Positions 55,987 through 64,000 of a DNA stretch of 64,000 nucleotides are shown piece after piece. The notes beneath the pieces are model-generated. The model was not told where the DNA came from. It saw only the letters and a list, made by a program, of their open reading frames with translations, and searched no databases. The position numbers were made by a program, and so were the translations under genes. This DNA is from Paenibacillus sp. DMB5 (GTDB taxonomy: Bacteria > Bacillota > Bacilli > Paenibacillales > Paenibacillaceae), in contig NZ_LRAC01000017.1 in NCBI RefSeq assembly GCF_001517085.1, positions 1 through 64,000 on the forward strand, read 5' to 3'. Positions within the stretch are counted from its first letter, which is position 1, and the number at the start of each line of letters is the position of its first letter.

Positions 55987-56823
55987 TTGTTATCTTCACC
56001 CCCGCGCAGAATTGTATTCGCCCGCGAAGGCGGGGAGCATCTGCCAATTACACTGGACAGCATGGGCTATAATCCTGACCAGGAAAAAGTTTCGCGGCCG
56101 GACGGCTATTACGTCTATCACTGGCTGCAGACGGCTTCCGGTGAAGGGATCATCCATTTCGAGGACAAGAAGCTTACGCTGTCCGAAGGCAGCGGAATCC
56201 TGCTGCTGCCTGGCACTCCGCACAGGTATGAGGCGCTCTCGTCACAGAACTGGTGCACTTACTATCTCACCTTCGGCGGCAGCTCATCCCGGCACATACT
56301 TGAATCTGCAGGCATGCACAGGAATTCCTTTTACCGCTGGGAGAATGAATCGCCGCTGACCGGGATGCTGCAGGATATGCTGGATCGGCATGATGCTGCT
56401 GCAGACATGTTCAGCCTGGGCGTGTCCACCGATGCCTACCGCTTCCTGCTGACGCTTAACAAGTACGGGCACCTGCACAACAATACCTCCATCTCCCGGA
56501 ATGTCGATAAGCTCCAGCCGCTCCTGAAGTGGATGGACAGCCATTACGGCGATCCGTCTATCGGCCTTTATGACCTTGCTTCACAGCTTGATGTGTCCGG
56601 CCGCCATCTCAACAGCCTGTTTCTGCAGACCTTCGGGCTTTCTCCTTACGCTTATTTTGTACGCCTGCGGATCCGCAAGAGTAAGGAATTACTGGTCAGC
56701 AAGCCGGCGATGACCGTCAAGACCATCTCGCAGCTGGTCGGCTTCCGCGATGTCAGCCACTTCGTGGCCACCTTCCGCAAGCAGTCCGGTACAACACCGG
56801 ATCAGTTCCGGCGGCTGCACTGA
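55987..56823 (+). CDS. AraC-family transcriptional regulator
   Basis: A 278-aa regulator with an N-terminal cupin sugar-sensing domain (GEGIIHFEDKKLTLSEGSG, LLPGTPHRYEA) and two C-terminal helix-turn-helix motifs (IGLYDLASQLDVSGRHLNSL and MTVKTISQLVGFRDVSHFVA). The family activates sugar operons. The TTG start follows GAGGTG. Divergent from the GH42 gene with about 120 bp between starts, the usual arrangement for local control of beta-galactosidase. Confidence 0.9.
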   Translation: MLSSPPRRIVFAREGGEHLPITLDSMGYNPDQEKVSRPDGYYVYHWLQTASGEGIIHFEDKKLTLSEGSGILLLPGTPHRYEALSSQNWCTYYLTFGGSSSRHILESAGMHRNSFYRWENESPLTGMLQDMLDRHDAAADMFSLGVSTDAYRFLLTLNKYGHLHNNTSISRNVDKLQPLLKWMDSHYGDPSIGLYDLASQLDVSGRHLNSLFLQTFGLSPYAYFVRLRIRKSKELLVSKPAMTVKTISQLVGFRDVSHFVATFRKQSGTTPDQFRRLH

Positions 56824-56930
56824 CCGGCACTGTGGCAGATTGAATTTTGGAAAAAACAGTGTGTTTGGTGAACCAGCGCAGCTAGTGGAATGATGCCACA
56901 CTTGGTGTTAAGCGGGTTCGGGAGATTCGG

Positions 56931-57258
56931 CGGATTCAAAGGCAAAAGTGCCTTTGTTTCGGGCTGCCCCTGGCAACGGATCGCATTCTCCGCCCTCAGA
57001 CGGGCTCACGCCTAAACAAACAAGCGCATACCTGCCGAGGCTAGCACGCCAGTATAATCCAAAACCCAATTAGGTGGATTTTCGCCATCTAATTAGATTA
57101 AAATGTACTGTTTAGAGTAATTAGGTGGAAATAAGTCACTTAATTCAGCCGAAAAACCTTACCTTAGGCAATTTCGGTATAATTAAGTGTGCTTTTTCCA
57201 ACTATTTTGCTAAAACGCTGGTCTGGGAGAAAATTAGGTGATGAAAATCCACTTAGTC
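56931..57258. repeat. Intergenic palindromic repeat units
   Basis: A single AAAGGCAAAAGTGCCTTT unit near 56938-56955 relates to the 51-bp arrays. Downstream, four imperfect palindromes of a second family start at 57068, 57120, 57181 and 57232 (consensus AATTAGGTGG .. CACTTAATT), spaced 52, 61 and 51 bp. They fill much of the 677-bp gap between the AraC gene and the LysR gene; the rest (56824-56930 and 57259-57365) shows nothing recognisable. Confidence 0.7.
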
Positions 57259-57366
57259 AGAGGATACTTACGCTAAGCGGGACAACGAATGAGCTTGTTG
57301 AAATCGAATGCTGTGCAAAAATCATTGCGCGCCGAGCGTTGTAACTGGCGTAACAAGCACAATAAA

Positions 57367-57418
57367 ACAGGGCACCAGTACCCGGATACTTCCCGGGGGC
57401 TGGTGCCCTGTTCCTTTA
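57367..57418. terminator. Terminator downstream of the LysR gene
   Basis: ACAGGGCACCAG pairs with CTGGTGCCCTGT; on the minus strand it is followed by TTTATT, and on the plus strand by TCCTTT. Confidence 0.7.
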
Positions 57419-57501
57419 TCTCCGGCATTCACGGTTTCCGTGAAGCGGAGGCCTGCTTGCTTTATTAGCATCTGTCGGTAGGCCTCTGGCATCGGTCTAT
57501 C

Positions 57502-58418
57502 TCAGGCATCCACCGGCCTGCCCCCGGCAGAAGAAAGCTCTTCGCTGAAGACGGCCTCCGGCAGATGCACCTTCAGCACTTCGATGAACTCGCGGAAGGC
57601 GCTTGTCATATACAGGTCACGCCGCCGGATGAATACAGTCGGCACCTCTGCATAGCTTTCCGGGAACGGGTAGCAGGAGATCCCCTGGGTGATATTCATC
57701 GTCTGAAATAGGAGATCGGCAGCACCGCAAAGCCGATCCCCGCCCTGACGCAGGCCATCAAGCCCTCCATCGTCCCGAACTCCATCACCTTGCCGAGCCG
57801 GAGGCCCTCCTCCCTGAGCCAGGCATCCAGCCTCATCCGGTACAGGCACTCTGCATTCAGCATGAGCAGGGTCTGCCCGTGAATGGATTGTAAGCCCTCG
57901 TAGTCCATGCTGTCCGGAATAATCAGCCCCAGCTGCTCATTGATGACCAGCTCCTGCACAATCTCCGGGTGCTCAACCGGTCCGTCCAGGAAGGCGCCCT
58001 GGACAGTATGCTGCAGAACAGCGTCGATCAGTTCAGAGGGCCTGCAGATCTGCAGCTGGACCTCAACGTCAGGATAACAGCTCCGGTAGGCGGAGAGTAT
58101 AACAGGCAGCCGGACAGCAGCGGTTGTATCGGAGCCGACCATAATGGAGCCTTTGGGAACCGGCGAATCCAGAACCGCCTGCTGCGCTTCATCCAGCAGC
58201 TTGAAGATCCGGACTGTATATTCAAGCAGGGTCTGTCCGGCTGAAGTCAGCGTGATCCCCCGGCTGTGCCGGTAGAACAGCGGTGTCTTCAGCTCCTGCT
58301 CCAGCTGTTGAATCCGTGCCGTCACATTCGATTGAACATAGCTCAGACTTTGCGCCGCTTTGGAGATGCTTCCTTCCTCGGCCACTGCCTGAAATACTCT
58401 GAGAAGCCCTATATCCAT
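57502..58418 (-). pseudogene. LysR-family transcriptional regulator, frameshifted
   Basis: The first frame has the LysR winged helix (LLRVFQAVAEEGSISKAAQSLS, QSNVTARIQQLE) and most of the effector-binding domain; it stops at SYFRR. The next frame continues with QTMNITQGISCYPFPES and IRRRDLYMTSAFREFIEVLK to 57502. One missing T near 57708-57712 (TATTTCAG for TATTTTCAG) explains the break. The start at 58418 is preceded by GGAGGGGG. Its target gene is not obvious; the divergent 74-aa gene is the only candidate adjacent. Confidence 0.82.
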
Positions 58419-58554
58419 AATCCGTACTCCCCCTCCAAAAGCAGCCATCACTTGCAGTGATGCCCTCCATCATTTCCCTTCATTATACAAGAAAAGCAGC
58501 AGGGAATATGATGGAAATATAAAAGATGACCGCGTTGTCAGACCCAAGCTACTC

Positions 58555-58690
58555 TACAAAACTCAAGTTTATGCTTCCGAAGCAAGTTTTGCGCAGCCGT
58601 ATCAATGGAGCGATCCTACAAAACTCAAGTTTATGCTTCCGAGGCAAGTTTTGCGCAGTCATATCAAATGGAGCGATCCTACAAAACTTT
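58555..58690. repeat. 62-63-bp direct repeats with nested palindromes
   Basis: Units beginning TACAAAACT start at 58555, 58617 and 58680 (the last partial), so the period is 62 then 63 bp. Within each unit TGCTTC-C-GAAGCA is a perfect palindrome and is flanked by AAAACT and AGTTTT. The array ends 16 bp before the ATG of the 74-aa gene, so its last partial unit overlaps the 5' leader. Confidence 0.85.
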
Positions 58691-58706
58691 TAAGGAGTGA
58701 ACAAAA

Positions 58707-58931
58707 ATGGATACCAAACGTTGGAGCTTTAAGGTGCCCGGCCAGGAAGGCAGCGGAAAGGCTGTTGATATTAGCCGGATCACCAGTGTGAATGACTTGC
58801 TCGCTATTATACGCGGTGAAGAGGATGTCCAGCAGTCCAGCCCCAGCCCTGAAAGAAGACCGCCAACGGCTCCTCTCCCCTTTTCACGGCGCCTCGGCAG
58901 CAAAGGCAGAAGACGCCATCCCTCCGCTTGA
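58707..58931 (+). CDS. Small protein of unknown function
   Basis: A 74-aa hypothetical protein. AAGGAG lies 9 bp before the ATG, the best evidence that it is real. The N-terminal half looks like a short folded segment (WSFKVPGQEGSGKAVDIS, VNDLLAIIRGEED); the C-terminal half is basic and Pro/Arg-rich. There is no signal or membrane segment. It is followed by a weak terminator and preceded by a repeat array that may carry its control elements. Confidence 0.6.
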   Translation: MDTKRWSFKVPGQEGSGKAVDISRITSVNDLLAIIRGEEDVQQSSPSPERRPPTAPLPFSRRLGSKGRRRHPSA

Positions 58932-58948
58932 TCCGGCCATAATCCATA

Positions 58949-58984
58949 ATGAGCCCCGCCCGACATAACCAGGCTTGGGCTCTT
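58949..58984 (+). terminator. Terminator after the 74-aa gene
   Basis: GAGCCC and GGGCTC form the stem, followed by TTTTA; it also lies at the 3' side of the convergent GH42 gene. Confidence 0.65.
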
Positions 58985-59007
58985 TTAACATTAACCGTAT
59001 CCGGACG

Positions 59008-61089
59008 CTACCCTTCCAGCTCCAGAATCTCAACACCGTATGGAGCAAGCAGCAGCAGGCCGGAACGCGCCTCTCCGCTAAACGCGCAGCGGTAATCGTT
59101 GTCCAGCGGGACGGCCTGCTCTGTCCGGCTGAGATTCAGCAGGAACAGGAAGCTGCCGTTCTCCCCGCTGCGTACAGAAGCCTGAACGCCGTCCGGCAGG
59201 CCCGCGAAGCGCCGGAGCCCGTGCCTGCCGGCCAGACTGCCAAGCAGTCCCGACCAGTAGCGTTCCTCGACCTGGGTGCCGAAGTAGTAAACCTCGCCTT
59301 TGCCAAAACGGTTGACCGTGACTGCCGGAGTGCCGGCATAGAAATCATCGTTATACCAGGCAATAGGCTCTGCAGTCACCGGGGTCAGCAGATCGCACCA
59401 CTGGCTGCAGGCAAAGGTATCACTTGCCTCGTCCCGGATTATATGGGCAGCGCCGCCGATTGGATCATATTCATGCACCCAGACTCCGGTAGCGCGGCTC
59501 AGGAGGCCCGGCAGCGGCTGCATGACGCACACATTGTCCATGTTCTTCACGCCCGTCCGGTTGGTCAGGATCAGCGTGCCGCCGGCAATTGCGTATTCCT
59601 CCAGCTGCGCCGCCAGCTCCTCGCCAAGCAGATACAGGCTTGGCGCAATGACCAGCTTATAGCCGTCCAGCGGCTCCCCCGCGCGGATCACATCGCATCC
59701 GATGCCAAGCTTCGTCAAGGCCCGGTGAATCAGCTTGATGTTCTCATAGTAATCGAACCCTTCAGCCTGCGGCTGAATATCCAGCGCAACCTTCTGCTCA
59801 TGAGAATGCAGAATGGCCACTTCATGCTGCAGCACGGTTCCCTTGAGCTTATTGCTTAGCTGATTCACCTCACTGCACAGCTGTGCAAATTCGTTAAATC
59901 TGCGCCCCGGCACATTGCTGTGGTCGATCAGCCCGTGCCAATATTGCTCTGCGCCGGCAACCGCGCTTCTCCAGCGGAAATGGACAACCGTATCCGCCCC
60001 TCTGGCAATGCTTTGCCACGCATAAGCGCGGATAAATCCGGGATACGGCGTCCGCCACATCGGCATCCAGCACCCCGGAGGCCCGCTGAGCTGCTCCATA
60101 ATCCAGAAATTGCTCCGCTTGATTCCGCGCGTGACATCCAGCGACAGCGCCCCGCTGTAAGGAGTTGTCGCCTGCTTATCCGGCGAGGTGTTCGGATAAT
60201 AATCAAAGGACGCAACATCCAGATCCGCACCGACCGCATACATATCCAGCCGCTGCGGATAGCTGTGGAAGTTGTGGGTAACGAAATGCCCCGGGCATTC
60301 GGCGCGCAGCACCTCAAGCTGGGTCTGCTGGAACTTCACCACCGCATCCCACTGGAAGCGCTGAAAATCCAGCAGCAGCGAGGGATTCTGGAACTTTGAA
60401 CCTCCATAAGGGACAGTAAGCTCGTCCCAGTCACTGTACTCCCCGCTCCACACTACCGTGCCCCACTCGGCATTTACCCGCTCCAGACTGCCGTACTTGT
60501 CCTGAACCCAGCTGCGGAATGCCGTATTGCAGGCATCGCAGTGGCAGTCGATCATCCCGAACTCATTGTCGGTCTGCCAGCCGATCACTGCAGGATGTCC
60601 GCTGTAATGGCGGGCCAGCTTCTCAACAATGCGTGTGCCATATTGCTTCAGCGACAAGCTGTTGTAACAGCGGTGCCCGCGCACGCCCGGATGATAGATC
60701 TGCCCGTCAGCAAAGATCGGCAGTACATCGGGATAGCCCGTTGTCAGCCAGCGCGGCGGCGTTGCTGTAGGCGTTCCAATCACAACCTGCATACCATAGC
60801 TGTGCAACAGGTCAATCGCCCGGTCGAGCCAGGCAAATTCAAAGCGCCCTTCCTCCGGCTCCAGCCGGCTCCAGGCAAATTCGGCAACCCTGACCACCCG
60901 GACGCCTGTTTCCTTCATTAAACGCATATCCTCTTCCCACAGAGACTCATCCCAATGCTCAGGATAATAGTCAACACCGATCTGAACGTTACTGTAGTCA
61001 CTCTTTTCCTTACTGTATCCGCTCTTTTCCGTACTGTTATCAATATTCCCCTTGATGTAACCGTTCTCTTCTTTATCGTAACCGTTCAT
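59008..61089 (-). CDS. GH42 beta-galactosidase with zinc site and N-terminal extension
   Basis: A 693-aa family 42 enzyme, sharing little with the other GH42 outside the motifs. Acid/base Glu176 (GWQTDNEFG), nucleophile Glu332 (WIMEQLSGPPGCW), and the structural zinc cysteines 141, 182, 184 and 187 (MIDCHCDAC). Unusually, residues 1-34 form an extra Lys/Glu/Tyr-rich extension of imperfect repeats (GYDKEENGYIKG, SGYSKEKSDYS) before the VDYYPEHW start of the barrel. The ATG at 61089 has GGAGAGGGAG 9 bp upstream; cytosolic. Last gene of the sugar-import operon. Confidence 0.92.
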   Translation of the reverse strand: MNGYDKEENGYIKGNIDNSTEKSGYSKEKSDYSNVQIGVDYYPEHWDESLWEEDMRLMKETGVRVVRVAEFAWSRLEPEEGRFEFAWLDRAIDLLHSYGMQVVIGTPTATPPRWLTTGYPDVLPIFADGQIYHPGVRGHRCYNSLSLKQYGTRIVEKLARHYSGHPAVIGWQTDNEFGMIDCHCDACNTAFRSWVQDKYGSLERVNAEWGTVVWSGEYSDWDELTVPYGGSKFQNPSLLLDFQRFQWDAVVKFQQTQLEVLRAECPGHFVTHNFHSYPQRLDMYAVGADLDVASFDYYPNTSPDKQATTPYSGALSLDVTRGIKRSNFWIMEQLSGPPGCWMPMWRTPYPGFIRAYAWQSIARGADTVVHFRWRSAVAGAEQYWHGLIDHSNVPGRRFNEFAQLCSEVNQLSNKLKGTVLQHEVAILHSHEQKVALDIQPQAEGFDYYENIKLIHRALTKLGIGCDVIRAGEPLDGYKLVIAPSLYLLGEELAAQLEEYAIAGGTLILTNRTGVKNMDNVCVMQPLPGLLSRATGVWVHEYDPIGGAAHIIRDEASDTFACSQWCDLLTPVTAEPIAWYNDDFYAGTPAVTVNRFGKGEVYYFGTQVEERYWSGLLGSLAGRHGLRRFAGLPDGVQASVRSGENGSFLFLLNLSRTEQAVPLDNDYRCAFSGEARSGLLLLAPYGVEILELEG

Positions 61090-61132
61090 CCCCAATGACT
61101 CCCTCTCCTTTCCTGCATGGTTCCATTTTACC

Positions 61133-61183
61133 AAAAAGGCGCCCCCGCCTCACATCACTGATGCGAGAGGCGGGAACGCCCCG
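61133..61183 (-). terminator. Intercistronic terminator-like hairpin
   Basis: On the minus strand GGGGCGTTCCCGCCTC pairs with GAGGCGGGGGCGCC, followed by TTTTTGG. It lies between the binding-protein gene and GH42, so it should lower GH42 expression relative to the importer, a common device after binding-protein genes. Confidence 0.75.
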
Positions 61184-61251
61184 GCAAATCCACTTTCTTA
61201 ATCCAACTTTAACGGTCCTTTATAGGACTCTATGTCTCTATCCCCAAAACC

Positions 61252-62559
61252 TTACTTCTTCAGCTTGTCCCAAGCCGCTTGCATGGAAGCTTCCCAACCG
61301 GCTTCGTCGACTTTACCAGCAATCAGCTGCTGGATCGAACTGGCGAATTCTTGGGTTACACCATCAGGGAATTTCGAAGCCTGCAATCCGTAAACTTTAC
61401 CTGCTTTAACATAGTTCCATACATCAGCACCAAGAAGGCCGATATCTTCAGGTGTTGCAGGGATTGTGGACAAAGCAGGAATGAATTTCCATTTTTTAAC
61501 GATATACTCTTTACCCATGTCAGAAGTTACGAGCCAGTTGAGGAAAGTCTTAGCTTCTTCCTTCGAATCGGAATCCTTGTTAACGACCAGGTTAGCCGGA
61601 ACGCCTACAGACAGCTTATCATTCATTACAGCATCGTCGTTGATTGGCATAGGGAACATACCGATGTTCATGTCCGGAGTGATGCCGTCAACCAGAGTCT
61701 GTGCCCAGTTGCCTTCCTGCATCATAGCCGTTTCGCCATTAGCGAACATAGCCAGGTGAGTATTAGCATCTGTAGTCAAAGGATTTTTCTGTCCGTATTT
61801 TACAGTCAGGTTGAGCAGGTTGGCCCAATCCTTAAATTTCTCGTTGCCCACGATTGAGGAAGTGCCGGCGTTCAGGCCGTTGATGAACTCATCAACATTG
61901 TCCTGCTGTGCAAAAGCTACGCTGATGCCCTGGATACCCAGCAGCCACCACTCCTGATAAGCGTTGCCGAAAGGAATAACGTCGATAGCCTGCAGCTTTT
62001 TAGCCGCTTCTTCCAGCTCGGTGATGGTTTTAGGTGTTTCGGTGATGCCTGCTTTTTCGAACAGGTCCTTGTTGTACACATAACCGATACCTTCAAGGTT
62101 CATTGGCATCCCGTAGGTTTTGCCGTCCTTGGTCATTGGCTCAGCTGCCAAAGGAATCAGATCCTTAACCCAAGGCTGGTCGGACAGGTCTTCAAGCTTG
62201 TCTCCCCACAGTTCCATTTCCGCATAACCGCCGTTTGAGAAAATATCAGGCGCATCGCCGGAAGCGAATTTCGTCTTCAGGGCTGCCGCATAGTCCGCAC
62301 CGCCGCCGACAGTCTGGATGTCCAGCTTGATGTTCGGATACTCTTTTTCAAATTCAACCTTCAGCTCGTTAAGGCCTTCTACGATTTCCGTTTTAAACTG
62401 GAAGATTTTAACCGTTTTCACTTCTCCGGATGCGGAGTTGCCAGCGCTTCCATTTTGTGCGTTATTTGAAGCGGTATTGTTATTGCCGCCGCAAGCCGCA
62501 AGCACGACAGACATCAGCATTACGCTGGACATCATTACTGCAGTACGTTTCTTATTCAT
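61252..62559 (-). CDS. Sugar ABC transporter substrate-binding lipoprotein
   Basis: A 435-aa family 1 (MalE-like) solute-binding lipoprotein, lipobox LAACGG, Cys23. Typical elements: FEKEYPNIKLDIQT, PDIFSNGGYAEME, NLEGIGYVYNKDLFEKAGI and the C-terminal AWDKL helix. GGGGGAAAATAG precedes the ATG. With the adjacent permeases and GH42 it resembles the ganS-ganP-ganQ-ganA arrangement for galactan oligosaccharides; no ATPase gene is present here, as is usual where a shared MsmX-type ATPase serves several importers. Confidence 0.93.
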   Translation of the reverse strand: MNKKRTAVMMSSVMLMSVVLAACGGNNNTASNNAQNGSAGNSASGEVKTVKIFQFKTEIVEGLNELKVEFEKEYPNIKLDIQTVGGGADYAAALKTKFASGDAPDIFSNGGYAEMELWGDKLEDLSDQPWVKDLIPLAAEPMTKDGKTYGMPMNLEGIGYVYNKDLFEKAGITETPKTITELEEAAKKLQAIDVIPFGNAYQEWWLLGIQGISVAFAQQDNVDEFINGLNAGTSSIVGNEKFKDWANLLNLTVKYGQKNPLTTDANTHLAMFANGETAMMQEGNWAQTLVDGITPDMNIGMFPMPINDDAVMNDKLSVGVPANLVVNKDSDSKEEAKTFLNWLVTSDMGKEYIVKKWKFIPALSTIPATPEDIGLLGADVWNYVKAGKVYGLQASKFPDGVTQEFASSIQQLIAGKVDEAGWEASMQAAWDKLKK

Positions 62560-62625
62560 TCTATTTTCCCCCTTGATAAGTTTGAATGCTTGATAAATTT
62601 ATGGAACGAAGGATTCGGGAGGGGA

Positions 62626-63459
62626 TTAACCCTTCACCGAACCCGCCGCGATTCCCTCAACAATGTAACGCTGCATGAACAGATAGAACACAACAATTGG
62701 AGCTACACCAAGTGTCAGGGCCGGAAGCGCCATATCCCATTGCTTCGTATACTGCCCGAAGAAGGAGAAGGTTGCCAGCGGAATGGTCCGCAGCTCAGGT
62801 GCCTGAAGAATCAGGGACGGAAGCAGATAATCATTCCAGATACCCAGTGCATTCAGTACGATGATGGTCATCAGCATCGGCTTGAGCAGCGGAAGTACAA
62901 TCCGGAAGAATACAGTCAGCGGATTACAGCCGTCAACGGTTGCCGCCTCTTCGATCTCCAGCGGTACGGATTTGATGAAACCGTGGAACAGGAAGATCGC
63001 CATCGGAATGCTGAGGCCGAGTTGGGCCATTACCAGACCTGGAATCGAATTGTTGACGCCCAGGAAGTTAACCACCTGCAGGATTGGAATCATGATGGTC
63101 TGGAACGGCACCACCATTGCCGCTACGAACAGCAGCAGCAGAATCCGGTTGAACTTCGAATCTGCGCGGACCATCCGGTATGCAGCCATTGCAGAGAACA
63201 AGGCGATCAGGATAACACAGATCACTGTAATGATAATCGAGTTCCGGAAGGCTTCCGAGAAACGGGCCAGCTTCCAGGCCTGCGAGTAGTTGGACCAGAC
63301 GAATTCGGACGGCCAGGCCGCCGCATTGCTGAGAATTTCCCCGAACGATTTCACCGAGTTAGCCAGCAGGAAATAGAACGGTGACAGGAACAGCAGGCCA
63401 AGGAGAATCATAATGATTTCCAGGCCGTAATTCCACTTGCCTTTGCCTTCGGTTTTCAT
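62626..63459 (-). CDS. Sugar ABC transporter permease (MalG-like)
   Basis: A 277-aa permease with six helices and the EAA loop IEEAATVDGCNPLTVFFRIVLPLLKP. Start and upstream stop overlap as TAATG, so it is coupled to the first permease. Pairs with it to import a galacto-oligosaccharide. Confidence 0.93.
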   Translation of the reverse strand: MKTEGKGKWNYGLEIIMILLGLLFLSPFYFLLANSVKSFGEILSNAAAWPSEFVWSNYSQAWKLARFSEAFRNSIIITVICVILIALFSAMAAYRMVRADSKFNRILLLLFVAAMVVPFQTIMIPILQVVNFLGVNNSIPGLVMAQLGLSIPMAIFLFHGFIKSVPLEIEEAATVDGCNPLTVFFRIVLPLLKPMLMTIIVLNALGIWNDYLLPSLILQAPELRTIPLATFSFFGQYTKQWDMALPALTLGVAPIVVFYLFMQRYIVEGIAAGSVKG

Positions 63460-64000
63460 TACGCTTCAACCTCCTTGCTCTTCGTAATCCGCACCTGAAT
63501 GACTGTGATGATGGCAACGATCAGGAAGAACAGCAGTGCTTTTGCCGTACCCAGTCCATATCGGTTGTTCAGGAAGGCTTCGTTATAGATGTTCATCGCT
63601 ACAGACTCTGTAGATTTGAACGGTCCGCCCTTGGTCAGCGACAGGTTGAGGTCGAACATTTTGAAGGACCAGGAAATTGCCAGGAACAGTCCGACTGTTA
63701 CAGCAGGCATAATCAGCGGAACGATGATGTTACGCAGGGTCTGGCTGCGGGAGGCACCGTCAATTTGCGCTGCTTCCAGTACCTCTTTGGATACATTATT
63801 TAGGGAAGCAATGTAGATAACCATCAGGTAACCGGAGGACTGCCAGACAAATACGATGACAATAGCCCAGAAGCCGGTTGTCGCATCGCCGAGCCACGGA
63901 AGATTGAAGAAGGACCAGCCGGTAAGATCACCCATAGTGGCGAAACCTTTGATGAAGATAAACTGCCATATAAATCCAAGCAACAGGCCGCCGATTACGT
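63459..64000 (-). CDS. Sugar ABC transporter permease (MalF-like), partial
   Basis: Only the C-terminal part (about 180 residues) lies in the window; the frame runs through the right edge. Helices and the EAA loop VLEAAQIDGASRSQTLRNIIVPLIMP are visible. It is the upstream gene of the permease pair. Confidence 0.9.
   Translation of the reverse strand, partial: VIGGLLLGFIWQFIFIKGFATMGDLTGWSFFNLPWLGDATTGFWAIVIVFVWQSSGYLMVIYIASLNNVSKEVLEAAQIDGASRSQTLRNIIVPLIMPAVTVGLFLAISWSFKMFDLNLSLTKGGPFKSTESVAMNIYNEAFLNNRYGLGTAKALLFFLIVAIITVIQVRITKSKEVEA

Noticed and set aside
1..64000. tRNA, rRNA, insertion sequence or phage genes
   Set aside because: None could be recognised by eye on either strand.

Overview
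The window looks like chromosomal DNA of a spore-forming Bacillales bacterium, most likely Paenibacillus. The basis is a moderately high GC content, strong AGGAGG-type ribosome binding sites, an alpha/beta small acid-soluble spore protein gene, a tricistronic gerKA-gerKB-gerKC germinant-receptor operon, and secreted or cytosolic polysaccharide enzymes (a GH87 alpha-1,3-glucanase and two GH42 beta-galactosidases). I saw no rRNA, tRNA, transposase, phage gene or CRISPR array.

Layout. 1-240 holds the end of a 51-bp tandem repeat array. 625-11555 is the most unusual block: two divergent operons encode a giant tubulin-like GTPase (about 1129 aa), a membrane-anchored von Willebrand A protein, an unrecognised 835-aa partner and, on the other strand, a 50-aa membrane microprotein, a zinc-ribbon two-TM protein and a membrane-anchored 635-aa extracytoplasmic protein. 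I read it as a candidate membrane-spanning cytoskeletal or sensing machine. 11.9-17.4 kb carries a coiled-coil protein, then an operon for an NrtA/SsuA/ThiY-type ABC importer with an isochorismatase-fold hydrolase and an exporter that has lost its frame. 17.5-25.1 kb is mixed housekeeping: an MpsC-type protein, an aminoglycoside-phosphotransferase-like kinase next to an aroB remnant, a Nudix hydrolase, thyX, a P-loop kinase, a frameshifted HelD helicase, and an IF-3 paralogue behind a transcription attenuator. 25.4-31.6 kb holds a DUF4097/response regulator/kinase operon and a modular GH87 glucanase. 32.1-35.6 kb is a two-component system plus ABC exporter. 35.6-49.6 kb contains the spore protein, ADP-ribosylglycohydrolase, oxidoreductase, nucleotide-sanitation genes, a class B penicillin-binding protein, a YceI protein, another two-component system, lipoproteins and an amidase. 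49.7-53.7 kb is gerK. 53.8-64.0 kb is beta-galactoside utilisation: a GH42 with a divergent AraC regulator, then a sugar ABC importer (permease, permease, binding protein) with a second GH42.

Two genome-scale patterns stand out. First, six genes (MFS exporter, HelD, GH87, histidine kinase at 43 kb, amidase, LysR regulator) are each broken by what looks like one missing base. This points either to indel errors in the assembly or to ongoing gene decay. Second, four unrelated-looking families of intergenic palindromic repeats are spaced at about 51-52 bp or about 61-63 bp, which is close to five or six turns of the DNA helix.
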